The translations under genes were made by a program, and so were the position numbers. Below are positions 46,881-56,456 of a stretch of DNA of 64,000 nucleotides, in pieces. The stretch lies in contig NZ_JOAK01000013.1 of assembly GCF_000720455.1 (NCBI RefSeq), positions 84,488 through 148,487 on the forward strand, given 5' to 3'. How positions within the stretch are numbered: the stretch's first letter is position 1; each line of letters begins with the position of its first letter. The notes beneath the pieces were generated by a model, which had not been told where the DNA came from, searched no databases, and saw only the letters and a program-made list of their open reading frames with translations. Source of the stretch: Streptomyces virginiae. GTDB taxonomy: Bacteria; Actinomycetota; Actinomycetes; Streptomycetales; Streptomycetaceae.

Positions 46881-47077
46881 GCCGATTGCCCTTCACTCGA
46901 TCACATCCGTACGTAAGAATGGGAGTGCCGCAGGTCACACGGCTCCCACAAGGCGAGACGGATGGTCCGGGCAACGGTGGCGACCGATAAACTGCACCTG
47001 GAACGTGATCGGGCGCAGCCCCCGATGTGGTTCCGCCAAATGATCAGCCAGCAGCCGCTGCAACCCCAGGGAGCGTT

Positions 47078-48286
47078 GTGTCCCGTCGTCTGTTCACCTC
47101 GGAGTCCGTCACCGAGGGCCACCCCGACAAGATCGCTGACCAGATCAGCGACACGATCCTCGATGCACTCCTCACCGAGGACCCGACCTCGCGCGTCGCC
47201 GTGGAGACCCTCATCACCACGGGTCTCGTGCACATCGCGGGTGAGGTGACGACGAAGGCCTACGCGCCGATCGCGCAGCTCGTCCGGGACAAGATCCTCG
47301 AGATCGGCTACGACTCCTCGAAGAAGGGCTTCGACGGCGCCTCCTGCGGCGTGTCGGTGTCCATCGGCGCCCAGTCCCCGGACATCGCGCAGGGCGTCGA
47401 CACCGCCTACGAGAAGCGCGTCGAGGGCGACGAGGACGAGCTGGACAAGCAGGGCGCCGGCGACCAGGGCCTGATGTTCGGCTACGCCTGCGACGAGACC
47501 CCCGAGCTCATGCCGCTGCCGATCCACATCGCGCACCGGCTCTCGCGCCGCCTGTCCGAGGTCCGCAAGAACGGGACCATCCCGTACCTGCGCCCCGACG
47601 GCAAGACCCAGGTCACCATCGAGTACGACGGCGACAAGGCCGTCCGCCTCGACACCGTCGTGGTCTCCTCGCAGCACGCCTCCGACATCGACCTCGACTC
47701 GCTGCTCGCGCCCGACATCCGCGAGTTCGTCGTCGAGCACGTCCTGGCCCAGCTCGTCGAGGACGGCATCAAGCTCGACACCGAGGGCTACCGCCTCCTC
47801 GTGAACCCGACCGGCCGCTTCGAGATCGGCGGCCCCATGGGCGACGCCGGCCTGACCGGCCGCAAGATCATCATCGACACCTACGGCGGCATGGCCCGCC
47901 ACGGTGGCGGCGCCTTCTCCGGCAAGGACCCGTCCAAGGTCGACCGCTCCGCCGCCTACGCCATGCGCTGGGTCGCCAAGAACGTGGTCGCCGCCGGCCT
48001 CGCCTCGCGCTGCGAGGTCCAGGTCGCGTACGCCATCGGCAAGGCCGAGCCCGTCGGCCTCTTCGTCGAGACCTTCGGCACCGCCAAGGTCGAGACGCAG
48101 AAGATCGAGGACGCGATCGGCGAGGTCTTCGACCTGCGCCCGGCCGCGATCATCCGTGACCTCGACCTGCTGCGCCCGATCTACGCCCAGACCGCCGCCT
48201 ACGGCCACTTCGGCCGTGAGCTGCCGGACTTCACCTGGGAGCGCACCGACCGCGTGGACGCCCTGCGCGCCGCCGCCGGTCTGTAA
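47078..48286 (+). CDS. metK: S-adenosylmethionine synthetase
   Basis: The enzyme makes SAM from methionine and ATP. The 402-residue protein begins [22 protein letters not shown] at GTG 47078, behind AGGGAG. It has [34 protein letters not shown] and [19 protein letters not shown] (each in part). A longer frame to 47027 lacks conservation. The 197-base upstream gap shows no SAM-riboswitch-like structure that I can recognise. Confidence 0.97.
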   Translation: MSRRLFTSESVTEGHPDKIADQISDTILDALLTEDPTSRVAVETLITTGLVHIAGEVTTKAYAPIAQLVRDKILEIGYDSSKKGFDGASCGVSVSIGAQSPDIAQGVDTAYEKRVEGDEDELDKQGAGDQGLMFGYACDETPELMPLPIHIAHRLSRRLSEVRKNGTIPYLRPDGKTQVTIEYDGDKAVRLDTVVVSSQHASDIDLDSLLAPDIREFVVEHVLAQLVEDGIKLDTEGYRLLVNPTGRFEIGGPMGDAGLTGRKIIIDTYGGMARHGGGAFSGKDPSKVDRSAAYAMRWVAKNVVAAGLASRCEVQVAYAIGKAEPVGLFVETFGTAKVETQKIEDAIGEVFDLRPAAIIRDLDLLRPIYAQTAAYGHFGRELPDFTWERTDRVDALRAAAGL

Positions 48287-48297
48287 GGACCACCCGC

Positions 48298-48333
48298 CGA
48301 AGGGCCCCGGACCGCACGGTCCGGGGCCCTTCG
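48298..48333 (+). terminator. Terminator of metK
   Basis: Perfect 17-bp arms (48298-48314 and 48317-48333) around two central bases, 11 bases after the metK stop. Confidence 0.85.
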
Positions 48334-48374
48334 CGTACGCCCGCCTGTCAGAGCGGTTTGGTAAGAATGCTGAT

Positions 48375-50474
48375 GTGAGCAGCGCGAATGATTCCCCGCC
48401 GGAGCAGCTCGCACTGATCCGGGAGATGGTCGCCGAGGCGAAGGCCAAGGCGCCCAAGGCGAAGCCGCGTACCTGGCGGGGGGCCGCCCTCGCCGCAGAG
48501 CTGCCCGTCGCCCGGGTCCTCGTGAACAAGGGCGTGCTCCACCTCGACCGGACCTTCGACTACGCCGTGCCCGCCGAGCTGTCCGACGCCGCCCAGCCCG
48601 GCGTCCGCGTCCGCGTCCGCTTCGGCGCAGGCTCCCACCAGGTGCACGGGGGCCGCCGGGAGGGCGGCGGCCTCATCGACGGCTTCATCGTGGAACGCCT
48701 CGCCGAGTCCGACTACAACGGAGCCCTCGCCGCCCTCGCCCAGGTCGTCTCGCCCGAGGTCGTGCTCGGCCCGCGCATGCTCGCGCTCGCCCGCGCCGTC
48801 GCCGACCGGTACGCCGGAAGCCTCGCCGACGTCCTCCAGCTCGCACTGCCGCCGCGCAACGCCCGCGCCGAGGCGAAGCCGTCCCCGGAGCCGCTGCCCC
48901 CGCCCCCCGCGCCCGAGCCCGCCGGCTGGGAGCGGTACGGCGCGGGCCCCGGCTTCCTGCGCGCCCTCGCCACCGGCGCCGCCCCGCGCGCGGTGTGGAC
49001 CGCGCTGCCCGGCCCCGGCTGGGCCGACGAACTCGCCCGGGCCATGGCCGCCACCCTGGCCTCCGGCCGCGGCGCCCTCGCCGTACTCCCCGACGGCCGG
49101 ACCGCCGCACGGGTGGACGCCGCCCTGACCGCCCTCCTCGGCGAAGGAAGGCACTCCCTGCTGACCGCCGAGTCCGGCCCCGAGAAGCGCTACCGCCAGT
49201 GGCTCGCCGTCCACCGCGGCTCCGTCCGCGCCGTCATCGGCACCCGGGCCGCGATGTTCGCCCCCGTACGCGACCTCGGCCTCGTCGCGATCTGGGACGA
49301 CGGCGACTCCAGCCACAGCGAGGACCGCGCCCCCTTCCCGCACGTCCGCGAGGTGCTGGAACTGCGCGCCGTCAGCGACGGCTGCGGCTTCCTCGCCGGC
49401 AGCACCAGCTGCACCGTGGAGGCCGCCCAGCTCGTCGAGACCGGCTGGGCCCGCCCGCTGGTGGCGGCCCGCGAGACGGTACGGGCCCACGCGCCCCGGA
49501 TCCGCACCGTCGGCGACGAACTCCTCGCCCGCGACGAGGCGGCCCGCGCCGCCCGACTGCCCAGCCTCGCGTGGGAGACCGTACGGGAGGGGCTCAAGAC
49601 CGGCCCCGTCCTCGTACAGGTGCCCCGCCGGGGCTACGTACCCCGGCTGGCGTGCGAGCGCTGCCGGACGCCCGCCCGCTGCACCGCCTGCGCCGGACCC
49701 CTGGAGGCCCCCGACGAGCGGGACCTCACTTGCGGATGGTGCGGCCGCGACGAGCCGTCCTGGCACTGCGAGGAATGCGGGTCCTTCCGGCTGCGCGCCC
49801 AGGTCGTGGGCGCCCGGCGCACCGCCGAGGAACTCGGGCGGGCCTTCCCGGCCGTGCCCGTACGGACCTCCGGCCGCGACCACGTCCTGGACGAGGTCCC
49901 CGACCGGCCGGCGCTCGTCGTGAGCACCCCCGGCGCCGAACCGGTGGCGGCGGGCACCGGGTACGCCGCCGCGCTGCTCCTCGACGGCTGGGCCATGCTG
50001 ACCCGCCCCGACCTGCGCGCCGGCGAGGACGCCCTGCGCCGCTGGATCGGCGCCGCCTCCCTCGTACGGGCCGACGGCCAGGTCGTGGTGGTCGCCGAGC
50101 CGACGCTGCGCCCCGTCCAGGCGCTCGTCCGCTGGGACCCGGTGGGCCACGCCGTACGGGAACTCGCGGAGCGGGCCCAGCTCGGCTTCCCGCCCGTCTC
50201 CCGGATGGCCGCGGTCGCCGGTCGGGGCGAAGCCGTGGAGGCCTTCCTGGCGGGGGCCGGGCTGCCGCCCGACGCCGAGATCCTCGGCCCGGTCCCGCTG
50301 CCCGGACGGCGCGGGGAGCCCTCCCCCGGGGAGCGGGCCCTGGTCCGGGTCCCGCCGGGCAGCGGAGCCGCCCTGGCGGCCGCGCTGAAGTCCGCCCAGG
50401 CGGCGCGCCTGGCCCGCGGTGTCCCGGCGGCGGAGGCGGTGCGGGTCCGGATCGACCCGTCGGACATCGGCTGA
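48375..50474 (+). CDS. priA: Primosomal protein N' (PriA), ATPase motifs lost
   Basis: PriA restarts stalled replication forks. The 699-residue protein has the N-terminal DNA-binding region ([19 protein letters not shown]). The zinc cysteines are in [13 protein letters not shown] and [18 protein letters not shown] (from about residue 426). However, the position of helicase motif I reads [12 protein letters not shown] rather than a GxGKT loop, and the DEAH position reads WDDGDSSH. It cannot bind ATP like E. coli PriA. This is a known trait of actinobacterial PriA, and the role is presumed structural in primosome assembly. GTG 48375 is the likely start. Confidence 0.92.
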   Translation: MSSANDSPPEQLALIREMVAEAKAKAPKAKPRTWRGAALAAELPVARVLVNKGVLHLDRTFDYAVPAELSDAAQPGVRVRVRFGAGSHQVHGGRREGGGLIDGFIVERLAESDYNGALAALAQVVSPEVVLGPRMLALARAVADRYAGSLADVLQLALPPRNARAEAKPSPEPLPPPPAPEPAGWERYGAGPGFLRALATGAAPRAVWTALPGPGWADELARAMAATLASGRGALAVLPDGRTAARVDAALTALLGEGRHSLLTAESGPEKRYRQWLAVHRGSVRAVIGTRAAMFAPVRDLGLVAIWDDGDSSHSEDRAPFPHVREVLELRAVSDGCGFLAGSTSCTVEAAQLVETGWARPLVAARETVRAHAPRIRTVGDELLARDEAARAARLPSLAWETVREGLKTGPVLVQVPRRGYVPRLACERCRTPARCTACAGPLEAPDERDLTCGWCGRDEPSWHCEECGSFRLRAQVVGARRTAEELGRAFPAVPVRTSGRDHVLDEVPDRPALVVSTPGAEPVAAGTGYAAALLLDGWAMLTRPDLRAGEDALRRWIGAASLVRADGQVVVVAEPTLRPVQALVRWDPVGHAVRELAERAQLGFPPVSRMAAVAGRGEAVEAFLAGAGLPPDAEILGPVPLPGRRGEPSPGERALVRVPPGSGAALAAALKSAQAARLARGVPAAEAVRVRIDPSDIG

Positions 50475-50490
50475 CACCGCAGACGCGGAA

Positions 50491-50530
50491 GCCCCGGCGG
50501 GGAGGACCGTACGGTCCTCCCCGCCGGGGC
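50491..50530. terminator. Perfect 40-base palindrome between priA and the convergent HTH gene
   Basis: Two 20-base arms meet with no spacer (50491-50510 and 50511-50530). It lies between convergent stops and can terminate both strands. The plus-strand side continues into GGTTTCC. Confidence 0.85.
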
Positions 50531-50593
50531 GGTTTCCTGCGCGGCGGCCCCGGTCCGGCCGTCGGGGGTCGGCGTCCCGGCGGCAGGACGGGG

Positions 50594-51142
50594 TCAGCCG
50601 TTGCGCGGACCGGGGAAGGCGGGAGAGCGCGGAGCCTCCCCGAGGCTGCGCGCGGGGGCACCGCCGGCGGCGGCCTGGGCCTCCTCGCGCACCGGCTGCG
50701 GCGGCACCGAACGGGCGGCCGGGACGGTGGGCAGCGGCCCCATGGTCCGGGTGGTCGTCCCCTCGGCCAGCGGCTCCGCGGCCTCCGCGGACTGCGCCCG
50801 CCGGGCACCGTAACGGCGGTGCACCGCCTGCTTGGTGACACCGAGCGCCGAGCCGACCGCGTCCCACGAGAAGCCGAGCGAGCGGTCGAAGTCCACCGCG
50901 GCGGTGACCAGCGTCTCCACGCTGTCCCGCAGCTCCTGGGCGAGGCGGACGGTGGGCGCGGGCGCCCGGCCGTAGACGACGAAGCCAGTGGAGGGGCCCG
51001 AACGACGCGGGCGGTACACGTTGCCGAGCTGGGCGGTGAGCGTACGCAGGGCATCCACCTGCCGGCGAACCCGCTCGATGTCCCGTACCAGGAGGTGCAG
51101 GCTGGCCCGGGCTTGGGCGTCGTGGGTGGCGTGGTCGGCCAT
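50594..51142 (-). CDS. Helix-turn-helix protein of unknown function next to priA-fmt
   Basis: The 182-residue protein has an N-terminal helical region ([25 protein letters not shown]). A central segment ([42 protein letters not shown], in part) has the look of a helix-turn-helix with [20 protein letters not shown] as its core. A disordered Pro/Ala tail follows. The ATG lies behind GAGAGG. A TTGACC...AACGAT promoter fits upstream. I recall this gene as conserved in Streptomyces between priA and fmt; its targets are unknown. Confidence 0.82.
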   Translation of the reverse strand: MADHATHDAQARASLHLLVRDIERVRRQVDALRTLTAQLGNVYRPRRSGPSTGFVVYGRAPAPTVRLAQELRDSVETLVTAAVDFDRSLGFSWDAVGSALGVTKQAVHRRYGARRAQSAEAAEPLAEGTTTRTMGPLPTVPAARSVPPQPVREEAQAAAGGAPARSLGEAPRSPAFPGPRNG

Positions 51143-51189
51143 GAAGAAGCCTCTCGAACCGGTGCTGAAGGGCGGATCGGGCCGCAGAC

Positions 51190-51218
51190 ATCGTTCACAC
51201 GCGGCCCGTTTCGGTCAA
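51190..51218 (-). promoter_or_regulatory. Possible promoter of the HTH gene
   Basis: On the minus strand TTGACC (51218-51213) and AACGAT (51195-51190) are 17 bases apart. TTGACC is also half of an inverted repeat GGTCAA-N6-TTGACC (51213-51230), which could be an operator shared with the divergent fmt gene. Confidence 0.45.
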
Positions 51219-51403
51219 TCTCTCTTGACCAACGCGCCACCCGTCGCCCAGGTCACGCTGTGGGGGCGTGTCGGCATATGCGAGTGGCGCGCGCGTGTAC
51301 GCACGCCCCCTCACCACCCCGTGGCACCACGAGTGGGCCGCCCGGCGGACGCCCCATAGACTGGTGCGCTGCTGACAGCCGACATAGCGAGGTAGGACCC
51401 CCA

Positions 51404-52348
51404 GTGAAGCTCGTCTTCGCAGGCACCCCCGAGGTCGCCGTACCCGCCCTGGACGCCCTGATCGCCTCCGGGCGGCACGAGGTCGCGGCCGTCGTCACCC
51501 GGCCCGACGCCCCGGCCGGCCGCGGCCGGCGCCTCGTCGCCAGCCCGGTCGCCGAACGCGCCGAAGAGGCCGGCATCGAGGTCCTCAAGCCCACCCGGCC
51601 GCGCGACCCCGACTTCCAGGCCCGGCTGCGCGAGATCGACCCCGACTGCTGCCCGGTCGTCGCCTACGGGGCCATCCTCCCCAAGAGCGCCCTCGACATC
51701 CCCCGCCACGGCTGGGTCAACCTGCACTTCTCGCTCCTGCCCTCCTGGCGCGGAGCCGCTCCCGTCCAGCACTCGATCATGGCCGGGGACCAGCTCACCG
51801 GCGCCTCCACCTTCCAGATCGAGGAAGGCCTCGACTCGGGCCCGGTCTACGGCGTCCTCACCGAGGAGATCCGCCCGACCGACAACAGCGGCGACCTGCT
51901 CACGCGCCTCGCCTTCGCCGGCGCCGGCCTGCTCGCCGCCACCATGGACGGCATCGAGGACGGCACCCTGCGCGCCGTCGCCCAGCCCCTCGACGGGATC
52001 TCCCTCGCACCCAAGATCACCGTGGACGACGCCCGGATCGACTGGACGGCGCCCGCGATGCGCGCCGACCGCGTCGTGCGCGGCTGCACGCCGGCCCCGG
52101 GCGCCTGGACCGTCTTCCGGGGCGAACGCCTCAAGCTGATCTCGCTGGGCATGGTCGCCGACCGAACGGACCTGGCGCCCGGCGTGCTGTCCGCGGCCAA
52201 GAACAACGTCCACGTCGGCACCGGCTCGCACGCCGTCGAGCTGCTCTGGGTCCAGCCGCAGGGCAAGAAGCCGATGCGCGCAGCCGACTGGGCGCGCGGG
52301 GTACGGATCGCCCCCGGCGAGCGGCTCGGCGGAGCCGACGTAGGCTGA
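51404..52348 (+). CDS. fmt: Methionyl-tRNA formyltransferase
   Basis: The enzyme formylates initiator Met-tRNA. The 314-residue protein has [28 protein letters not shown], the catalytic [17 protein letters not shown] and [11 protein letters not shown]-terminal OB-like domain follows. The GTG at 51404 follows GAGGTAGGA. TAGACT (51357-51362) may be the -10. rsmB follows after 128 bases containing short repeats. Confidence 0.95.
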   Translation: MKLVFAGTPEVAVPALDALIASGRHEVAAVVTRPDAPAGRGRRLVASPVAERAEEAGIEVLKPTRPRDPDFQARLREIDPDCCPVVAYGAILPKSALDIPRHGWVNLHFSLLPSWRGAAPVQHSIMAGDQLTGASTFQIEEGLDSGPVYGVLTEEIRPTDNSGDLLTRLAFAGAGLLAATMDGIEDGTLRAVAQPLDGISLAPKITVDDARIDWTAPAMRADRVVRGCTPAPGAWTVFRGERLKLISLGMVADRTDLAPGVLSAAKNNVHVGTGSHAVELLWVQPQGKKPMRAADWARGVRIAPGERLGGADVG

Positions 52349-52397
52349 TCAGTGCGGACTTCTCCGTAGTCCCGGCAGCACTCGGCGGATCGCGCCA

Positions 52398-52460
52398 CCC
52401 GCAGGACCCGCAGGGCCCGCAGGCCCCGCACGACTCGTAGCACTCGTAGCACTCGTACAT
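52398..52460. repeat. Seven tandem 9-base units upstream of rsmB
   Basis: Four copies of CCCGCAGGN (last copy CCCGCACGA) run directly into three copies of CTCGTAGCA (last copy CTCGTACAT). The units keep a strict 9-base period over 63 bases, in the fmt-rsmB gap. Confidence 0.8.
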
Positions 52461-52476
52461 CCGGAGCACCTTTCAC

Positions 52477-53952
52477 GTGAGCGAACAGCCCCGTCAGCCC
52501 CGACGCAAGCCTGCCCCCGCGGGAGCGGGCGGCAAGCAGGCCAAGCCGTACCGCCGGCCCCAGAAGGACCCCGTCCGGATGCTGGCCTTCGAGGTGCTGC
52601 GGGCGGTGGACGAACGCGACGCCTACGCCAACCTCGTCCTGCCGCCGCTGCTCAAGAAGGCCCGCCAGGACGAGAACTTCCAGGCGCGCGACGCGGCGCT
52701 GGCCACCGAACTGGTCTACGGAACGCTGCGCCGCCAGGGCACGTACGACGCGGTCATCAAGGCCTGCATCGACCGCCCGCTGCGCGAGGTCGACCCGCCC
52801 GTCCTGGACGTCCTCTCCCTCGGCGCGCACCAGCTGCTGGGCACCCGGATCCCCACCCACGCCGCCGTCTCGGCGAGCGTGGAACTGGCCCGGGTGGTGC
52901 TCGGCGACGGACGCGCCAAGTTCGTCAACGCCGTACTGCGCAAGATCGCAGCCCACGACCTGGACGGCTGGCTGGAGCGGGTCGCGCCGCCGTACGAGGA
53001 GGACGCCGAGGAGCACCTCGCCGTCTACCACTCGCACCCCAGGTGGGTCGTCAGCGCCCTGTGGGACGCGCTGGGCGGCGGGCGCGCCGGCATCGAGGAC
53101 CTGCTGGAGGCCGACAACGAGCGGCCCGAGGTGACCCTGGTCGCACGGCCCGGCCGGTCCACGCCCCAGGAGCTGCTGGAGGCGGTCGGCGAGGAGTCGG
53201 CGCTCCCCGGGCGCTGGTCGCCGTACGCCGTCCGGATGGCCGAGGGCGGCGAGCCGGGCGCGCTGGAGGCGGTGCGCGAGGGCCGCGCCGGCGTGCAGGA
53301 CGAGGGCAGCCAGCTGGTGGCGATGGCCCTGGCGGCCGTGCCGGTCGAGGGCCGTGACGAGCGCTGGCTCGACGGCTGCGCCGGCCCGGGCGGCAAGGCG
53401 GCGCTGCTCGCCGCGCTCGCGGCCGAGCGCGGGGCGTTCCTGCTGGCCTCGGAGAAGCAGCCGCACCGGGCGCGGCTCGTCGAGCGGGCCCTCGCGGGCA
53501 ACCCGGGCCCGTACCAGGTCATCGCGGCGGACGGCACCCGCCCGGCGTGGCTGCCGGGATCCTTCGACCGCGTCCTGATGGACGTGCCGTGCTCCGGCCT
53601 GGGCGCCCTGCGCCGCCGCCCGGAGGCCCGCTGGCGCCGCCGTCCGGAGGACCTGGAGGGCTTCGCGCCGCTGCAGCGCGGGCTGCTGCGGCAGGCGCTG
53701 TCGGCGGTGCGGGTCGGCGGGATCGTCGGCTACGCGACGTGCTCACCGCACCTGGCGGAGACCCGGGTCGTGGTGGACGACGTCCTCAAGGGCCGCGGCA
53801 CCGGCAACGCGCCGGTGTCCGCCGAACTCGTCGACGCCAGGCCCTTCATGGCGGGCGTCCCGGCGCTGGGCGACGGCCCGGACGTCCAGCTGTGGCCGCA
53901 CCTGCACGGCACGGACGCGATGTACCTGGCCCTCCTGCGCCGCACGGCGTAG
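52477..53952 (+). CDS. rsmB: 16S rRNA m5C967 methyltransferase RsmB
   Basis: The enzyme methylates a cytosine of 16S rRNA with SAM. The 491-residue protein has a basic N-terminal tail and a NusB-like RNA-binding domain (RMLAFEVLRAVDERDAYANLVL, in part). The Rossmann methyltransferase has WLDGCAGPGGKAALLAAL as motif I and two catalytic-site cysteines in DVPCSGLGAL and YATCSPH. GTG start. A strong terminator follows and marks the end of the housekeeping block. Confidence 0.94.
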   Translation: MSEQPRQPRRKPAPAGAGGKQAKPYRRPQKDPVRMLAFEVLRAVDERDAYANLVLPPLLKKARQDENFQARDAALATELVYGTLRRQGTYDAVIKACIDRPLREVDPPVLDVLSLGAHQLLGTRIPTHAAVSASVELARVVLGDGRAKFVNAVLRKIAAHDLDGWLERVAPPYEEDAEEHLAVYHSHPRWVVSALWDALGGGRAGIEDLLEADNERPEVTLVARPGRSTPQELLEAVGEESALPGRWSPYAVRMAEGGEPGALEAVREGRAGVQDEGSQLVAMALAAVPVEGRDERWLDGCAGPGGKAALLAALAAERGAFLLASEKQPHRARLVERALAGNPGPYQVIAADGTRPAWLPGSFDRVLMDVPCSGLGALRRRPEARWRRRPEDLEGFAPLQRGLLRQALSAVRVGGIVGYATCSPHLAETRVVVDDVLKGRGTGNAPVSAELVDARPFMAGVPALGDGPDVQLWPHLHGTDAMYLALLRRTA

Positions 53953-53995
53953 GGAGGCCCCGCGGCACCGGCTGCCGCGAGCTGATCCCCCCTCG

Positions 53996-54035
53996 AACGA
54001 CTGCGGGCACGGAGCCTTCCGTGCCCGCAGTCGTT
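53996..54035 (+). terminator. Terminator of rsmB
   Basis: Perfect 18-bp arms (53996-54013 and 54018-54035) with loop GCCT, followed by TCATCT. It separates conserved chromosome from the accessory region. Confidence 0.88.
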
Positions 54036-54115
54036 TCATCTGCACTTTCGGGCCGGGGCAGATGCTCACTCGCGTAGGTACGCGTACTCATGAGCCGCGC
54101 TGCAGAACGACGTAG

Positions 54116-54145
54116 CGTTCCTGCCTGGTGTGATCGACAGGAACG
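54116..54145. promoter_or_regulatory. Inverted repeat upstream of the WXG operon
   Basis: CGTTCCTG (54116-54123) and CAGGAACG (54138-54145) are perfect reverse complements 14 bases apart, 17 bases before the first gene of the operon. It could be an operator or a leader hairpin. Confidence 0.5.
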
Positions 54146-54161
54146 TTCGGGGGCTGCTCGC

Positions 54162-54620
54162 ATGGCGTGGGACGAATGGGAACAGATCAAGGCCGGTGCG
54201 GGCGACGGCCAGCACGTTGCCATGAGGCTCAATCAGGTGCCCGCCGATCCCGGCACCGGCGCTCCGAGCGCCGTGACGGGCGGACTTCAGTCCAGCAAGA
54301 AGGCATGGACCACGGCCGGTGAGGGCGTGGGCTCCCTCCGCCAGACCATCGGCACCGCGCTCACGAAGCTCGAGGACGGGCAGACCGGAACAGGCCCGAC
54401 CACCGGGTGCCTGAGCGCGGCAGCGCAGAAGGACGTGTACGACTCCTGGAAGAAGTACGCCGAGAGCGTCAGCGAGCGGTGCGGTGCGCTCCAGGGAATC
54501 CTGAACCAGGTGGGCCGTGACCTGTTGACGACCGACGAGGGCGTCCAGGCGGAGATGAACAGGCTGGCCGCCACGTACGCGGACACGGACGCCGTCGGCG
54601 GCCGGGCCGGGGGACGGTGA
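54162..54620 (+). CDS. WXG100-like small secreted-type protein
   Basis: The 152-residue product begins MAWDEWEQIKAG, where ATG 54162 is chosen because this motif starts the family and the longer frame looks non-coding. The body is predicted helical, with Gly/Ser turns and a second aromatic pair in YDSWKKYAESVSERCGALQG. The protein has no signal peptide or membrane helix. It resembles type VII (ESX/WXG100) substrate-like proteins of Streptomyces, but lacks an unmistakable central WxG. It sits six bases before the hydrolase gene. Confidence 0.7.
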   Translation: MAWDEWEQIKAGAGDGQHVAMRLNQVPADPGTGAPSAVTGGLQSSKKAWTTAGEGVGSLRQTIGTALTKLEDGQTGTGPTTGCLSAAAQKDVYDSWKKYAESVSERCGALQGILNQVGRDLLTTDEGVQAEMNRLAATYADTDAVGGRAGGR

Positions 54621-54626
54621 CGCGCG

Positions 54627-56456
54627 ATGGACTACGCCACCCTCAAGGCCTTCAAGCCGTCCGAGTTCGAGGACGCGGCCGACGGCTACCGCACCATGGG
54701 CACCTCCGCCCAGGCGGCCCGTGAGCACATCGAGAACACGGTCGCCACGGGCATGCGCAAGTCGCTGAAGGGAGAAGCGGCGGACGCCGCGCACAAGCAG
54801 CTGCAGGCCCTGGCGAAGAACTTCCACTACACGCAGACCGAATGCGGTGTGATCAGCACCGCGCTCAACGGGTTCGCGTACGACATGGCCGCCGCCAAGC
54901 GGAAGCTGGAGGCCGCGATCGCCGACGCGCAGGCGGACGGCTGCAGGGTGAACGACGACGGGTCGGTCGCGTTTCCCGCCGGACAGAAGCCGGGTGCCGA
55001 GAAGCCCTCGGAAGGCGGCACGGTGACCGGTGGCGCGGGAGGGACCGAGACCTCCGACGCCCTGGAACGCCAGGCGGCGAACATCCACCCGAACCCGCAC
55101 TACGGCAAGGCGATGGGGTACGCGAACCGCGTCGCCGACGCGCTCAAGGAGGCCACGGACGCGGACGCCAAGTGGGAGCCGAAGATACGGGCCCTCAAGG
55201 CCGACGACGACCTGACCGTGTCCGCCGGCGACTGGACCGACGCCACCTCCGACGCGGGAGGCGTGCGCGGGGCCGCCGACGCGTACCTCGGCACGATCAA
55301 GCCGCCGCCGGCCAACGACTGGCCGCAGGACAACGCCAATTGGTGGAACGGCCTCACCGAGGAACAGCGCGAGGCCTATGTCTCCATGCACCCCGCGAGC
55401 ATCGGGGGCCTCGACGGCCTCCCCTCCGCCGTACGCGACGACGCGAACCGCCTCGTCCTCGCGGAACAGCGCGCCGCCAAGCAGGTGGAGTACGACGGCT
55501 GGCTCAAGAAGGAGCCGGAGCACTACAGGCCCTACATCAGCCCCATCACGGGCCGCGAGGTGAAGGGCGCGATGGTCCCGACGGAAGAGTGGAGGAAGTG
55601 GGACGAGAAGCGGAAGGAGATCGAGGGCGGCTACCAGGGCATGGACGCCATACAGAAACGATTCGACACCTACACGAGTGAGAGCAGCCGCCCCTATCTC
55701 CTCGGCTTCGACGGCAAGGACATGGGCCGCGCCATCGTCGCGATCGGCAACCCGGACACCGCCGACAACGTGGTGACGTACGTGCCCGGGACGTTCGCCG
55801 AGCTGAAGTCCATCGACGGGGACATCGGCAGGGCCGAGCGCCTCCAGGCACAGGCGGAAGCCACTGACCCCACGAAGTCGACGGCGTCGATCGTGTGGCT
55901 CGGTTACGACGCCCCGCAGGGCATCGCGACCGACGCGACGGAGACCAAGTGGGCGGACAACGCCAGGGAGCCGCTCGGCAACTTCATCCAGGGGATCGAG
56001 GAAGTCAACCACCGCGAAGGCGGCGTGAACCAGACACTCCTCGGACACAGCTACGGGTCCCTGGTGGTGGGAGAAACGATGAGCATGCACGTGGACCTGC
56101 CGGTCGACAGCGCGATCATGGTGGGCAGTCCGGGCGTGGGAGTGGACCACGCGAAGGACCTGAACATCGCACCGGACCGGGTCTTCGCGGCCACGGCGTT
56201 CTGGGACGAAATCAACATCGCCCCGCCGCCGGCCCGGGACCCCCTCAGTCCGCAGGCGTACCTGGACCTCTTCGACGATCACACGATCGTCCACGGAACC
56301 GACCCGACCTCCGACGACTTCGGGGGCCAGGTCTTCGAGGTCCCCGACGGGGAGATGCCGGGCTCGGACTGGGAACTGATGCCCGCGCACTCCCAGTACT
56401 GGGACGACAAGCCGCTCAGGAGCCTGGCAGGGATCGTCACCGGAGGAAAGCCGTGA
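54627..56456 (+). CDS. DUF1023-type alpha/beta hydrolase with WXG-like N-terminus
   Basis: The 609-residue protein has an N-terminal helical region (1-110) resembling WXG100/ESX domains, a linker, and a charged middle region. The C-terminal DUF1023-type alpha/beta hydrolase has the nucleophile elbow GHSYG (S475). An Asp lies in the following VGSPGVGVDHAKDL segment, and the likely catalytic His is in MPAHSQYWD near the end. No signal peptide is present, so export by a type VII route is an inference. Substrates are unknown; lipase or esterase activity is likely. Its stop overlaps the lipoprotein start (GTGA). Confidence 0.85.
   Translation: MDYATLKAFKPSEFEDAADGYRTMGTSAQAAREHIENTVATGMRKSLKGEAADAAHKQLQALAKNFHYTQTECGVISTALNGFAYDMAAAKRKLEAAIADAQADGCRVNDDGSVAFPAGQKPGAEKPSEGGTVTGGAGGTETSDALERQAANIHPNPHYGKAMGYANRVADALKEATDADAKWEPKIRALKADDDLTVSAGDWTDATSDAGGVRGAADAYLGTIKPPPANDWPQDNANWWNGLTEEQREAYVSMHPASIGGLDGLPSAVRDDANRLVLAEQRAAKQVEYDGWLKKEPEHYRPYISPITGREVKGAMVPTEEWRKWDEKRKEIEGGYQGMDAIQKRFDTYTSESSRPYLLGFDGKDMGRAIVAIGNPDTADNVVTYVPGTFAELKSIDGDIGRAERLQAQAEATDPTKSTASIVWLGYDAPQGIATDATETKWADNAREPLGNFIQGIEEVNHREGGVNQTLLGHSYGSLVVGETMSMHVDLPVDSAIMVGSPGVGVDHAKDLNIAPDRVFAATAFWDEINIAPPPARDPLSPQAYLDLFDDHTIVHGTDPTSDDFGGQVFEVPDGEMPGSDWELMPAHSQYWDDKPLRSLAGIVTGGKP

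Noticed and set aside
46881..47077. A possible SAM riboswitch upstream of metK.
   Set aside because: I could not find the conserved core or a terminator/antiterminator choice. The gap is not structured enough by eye to support one.
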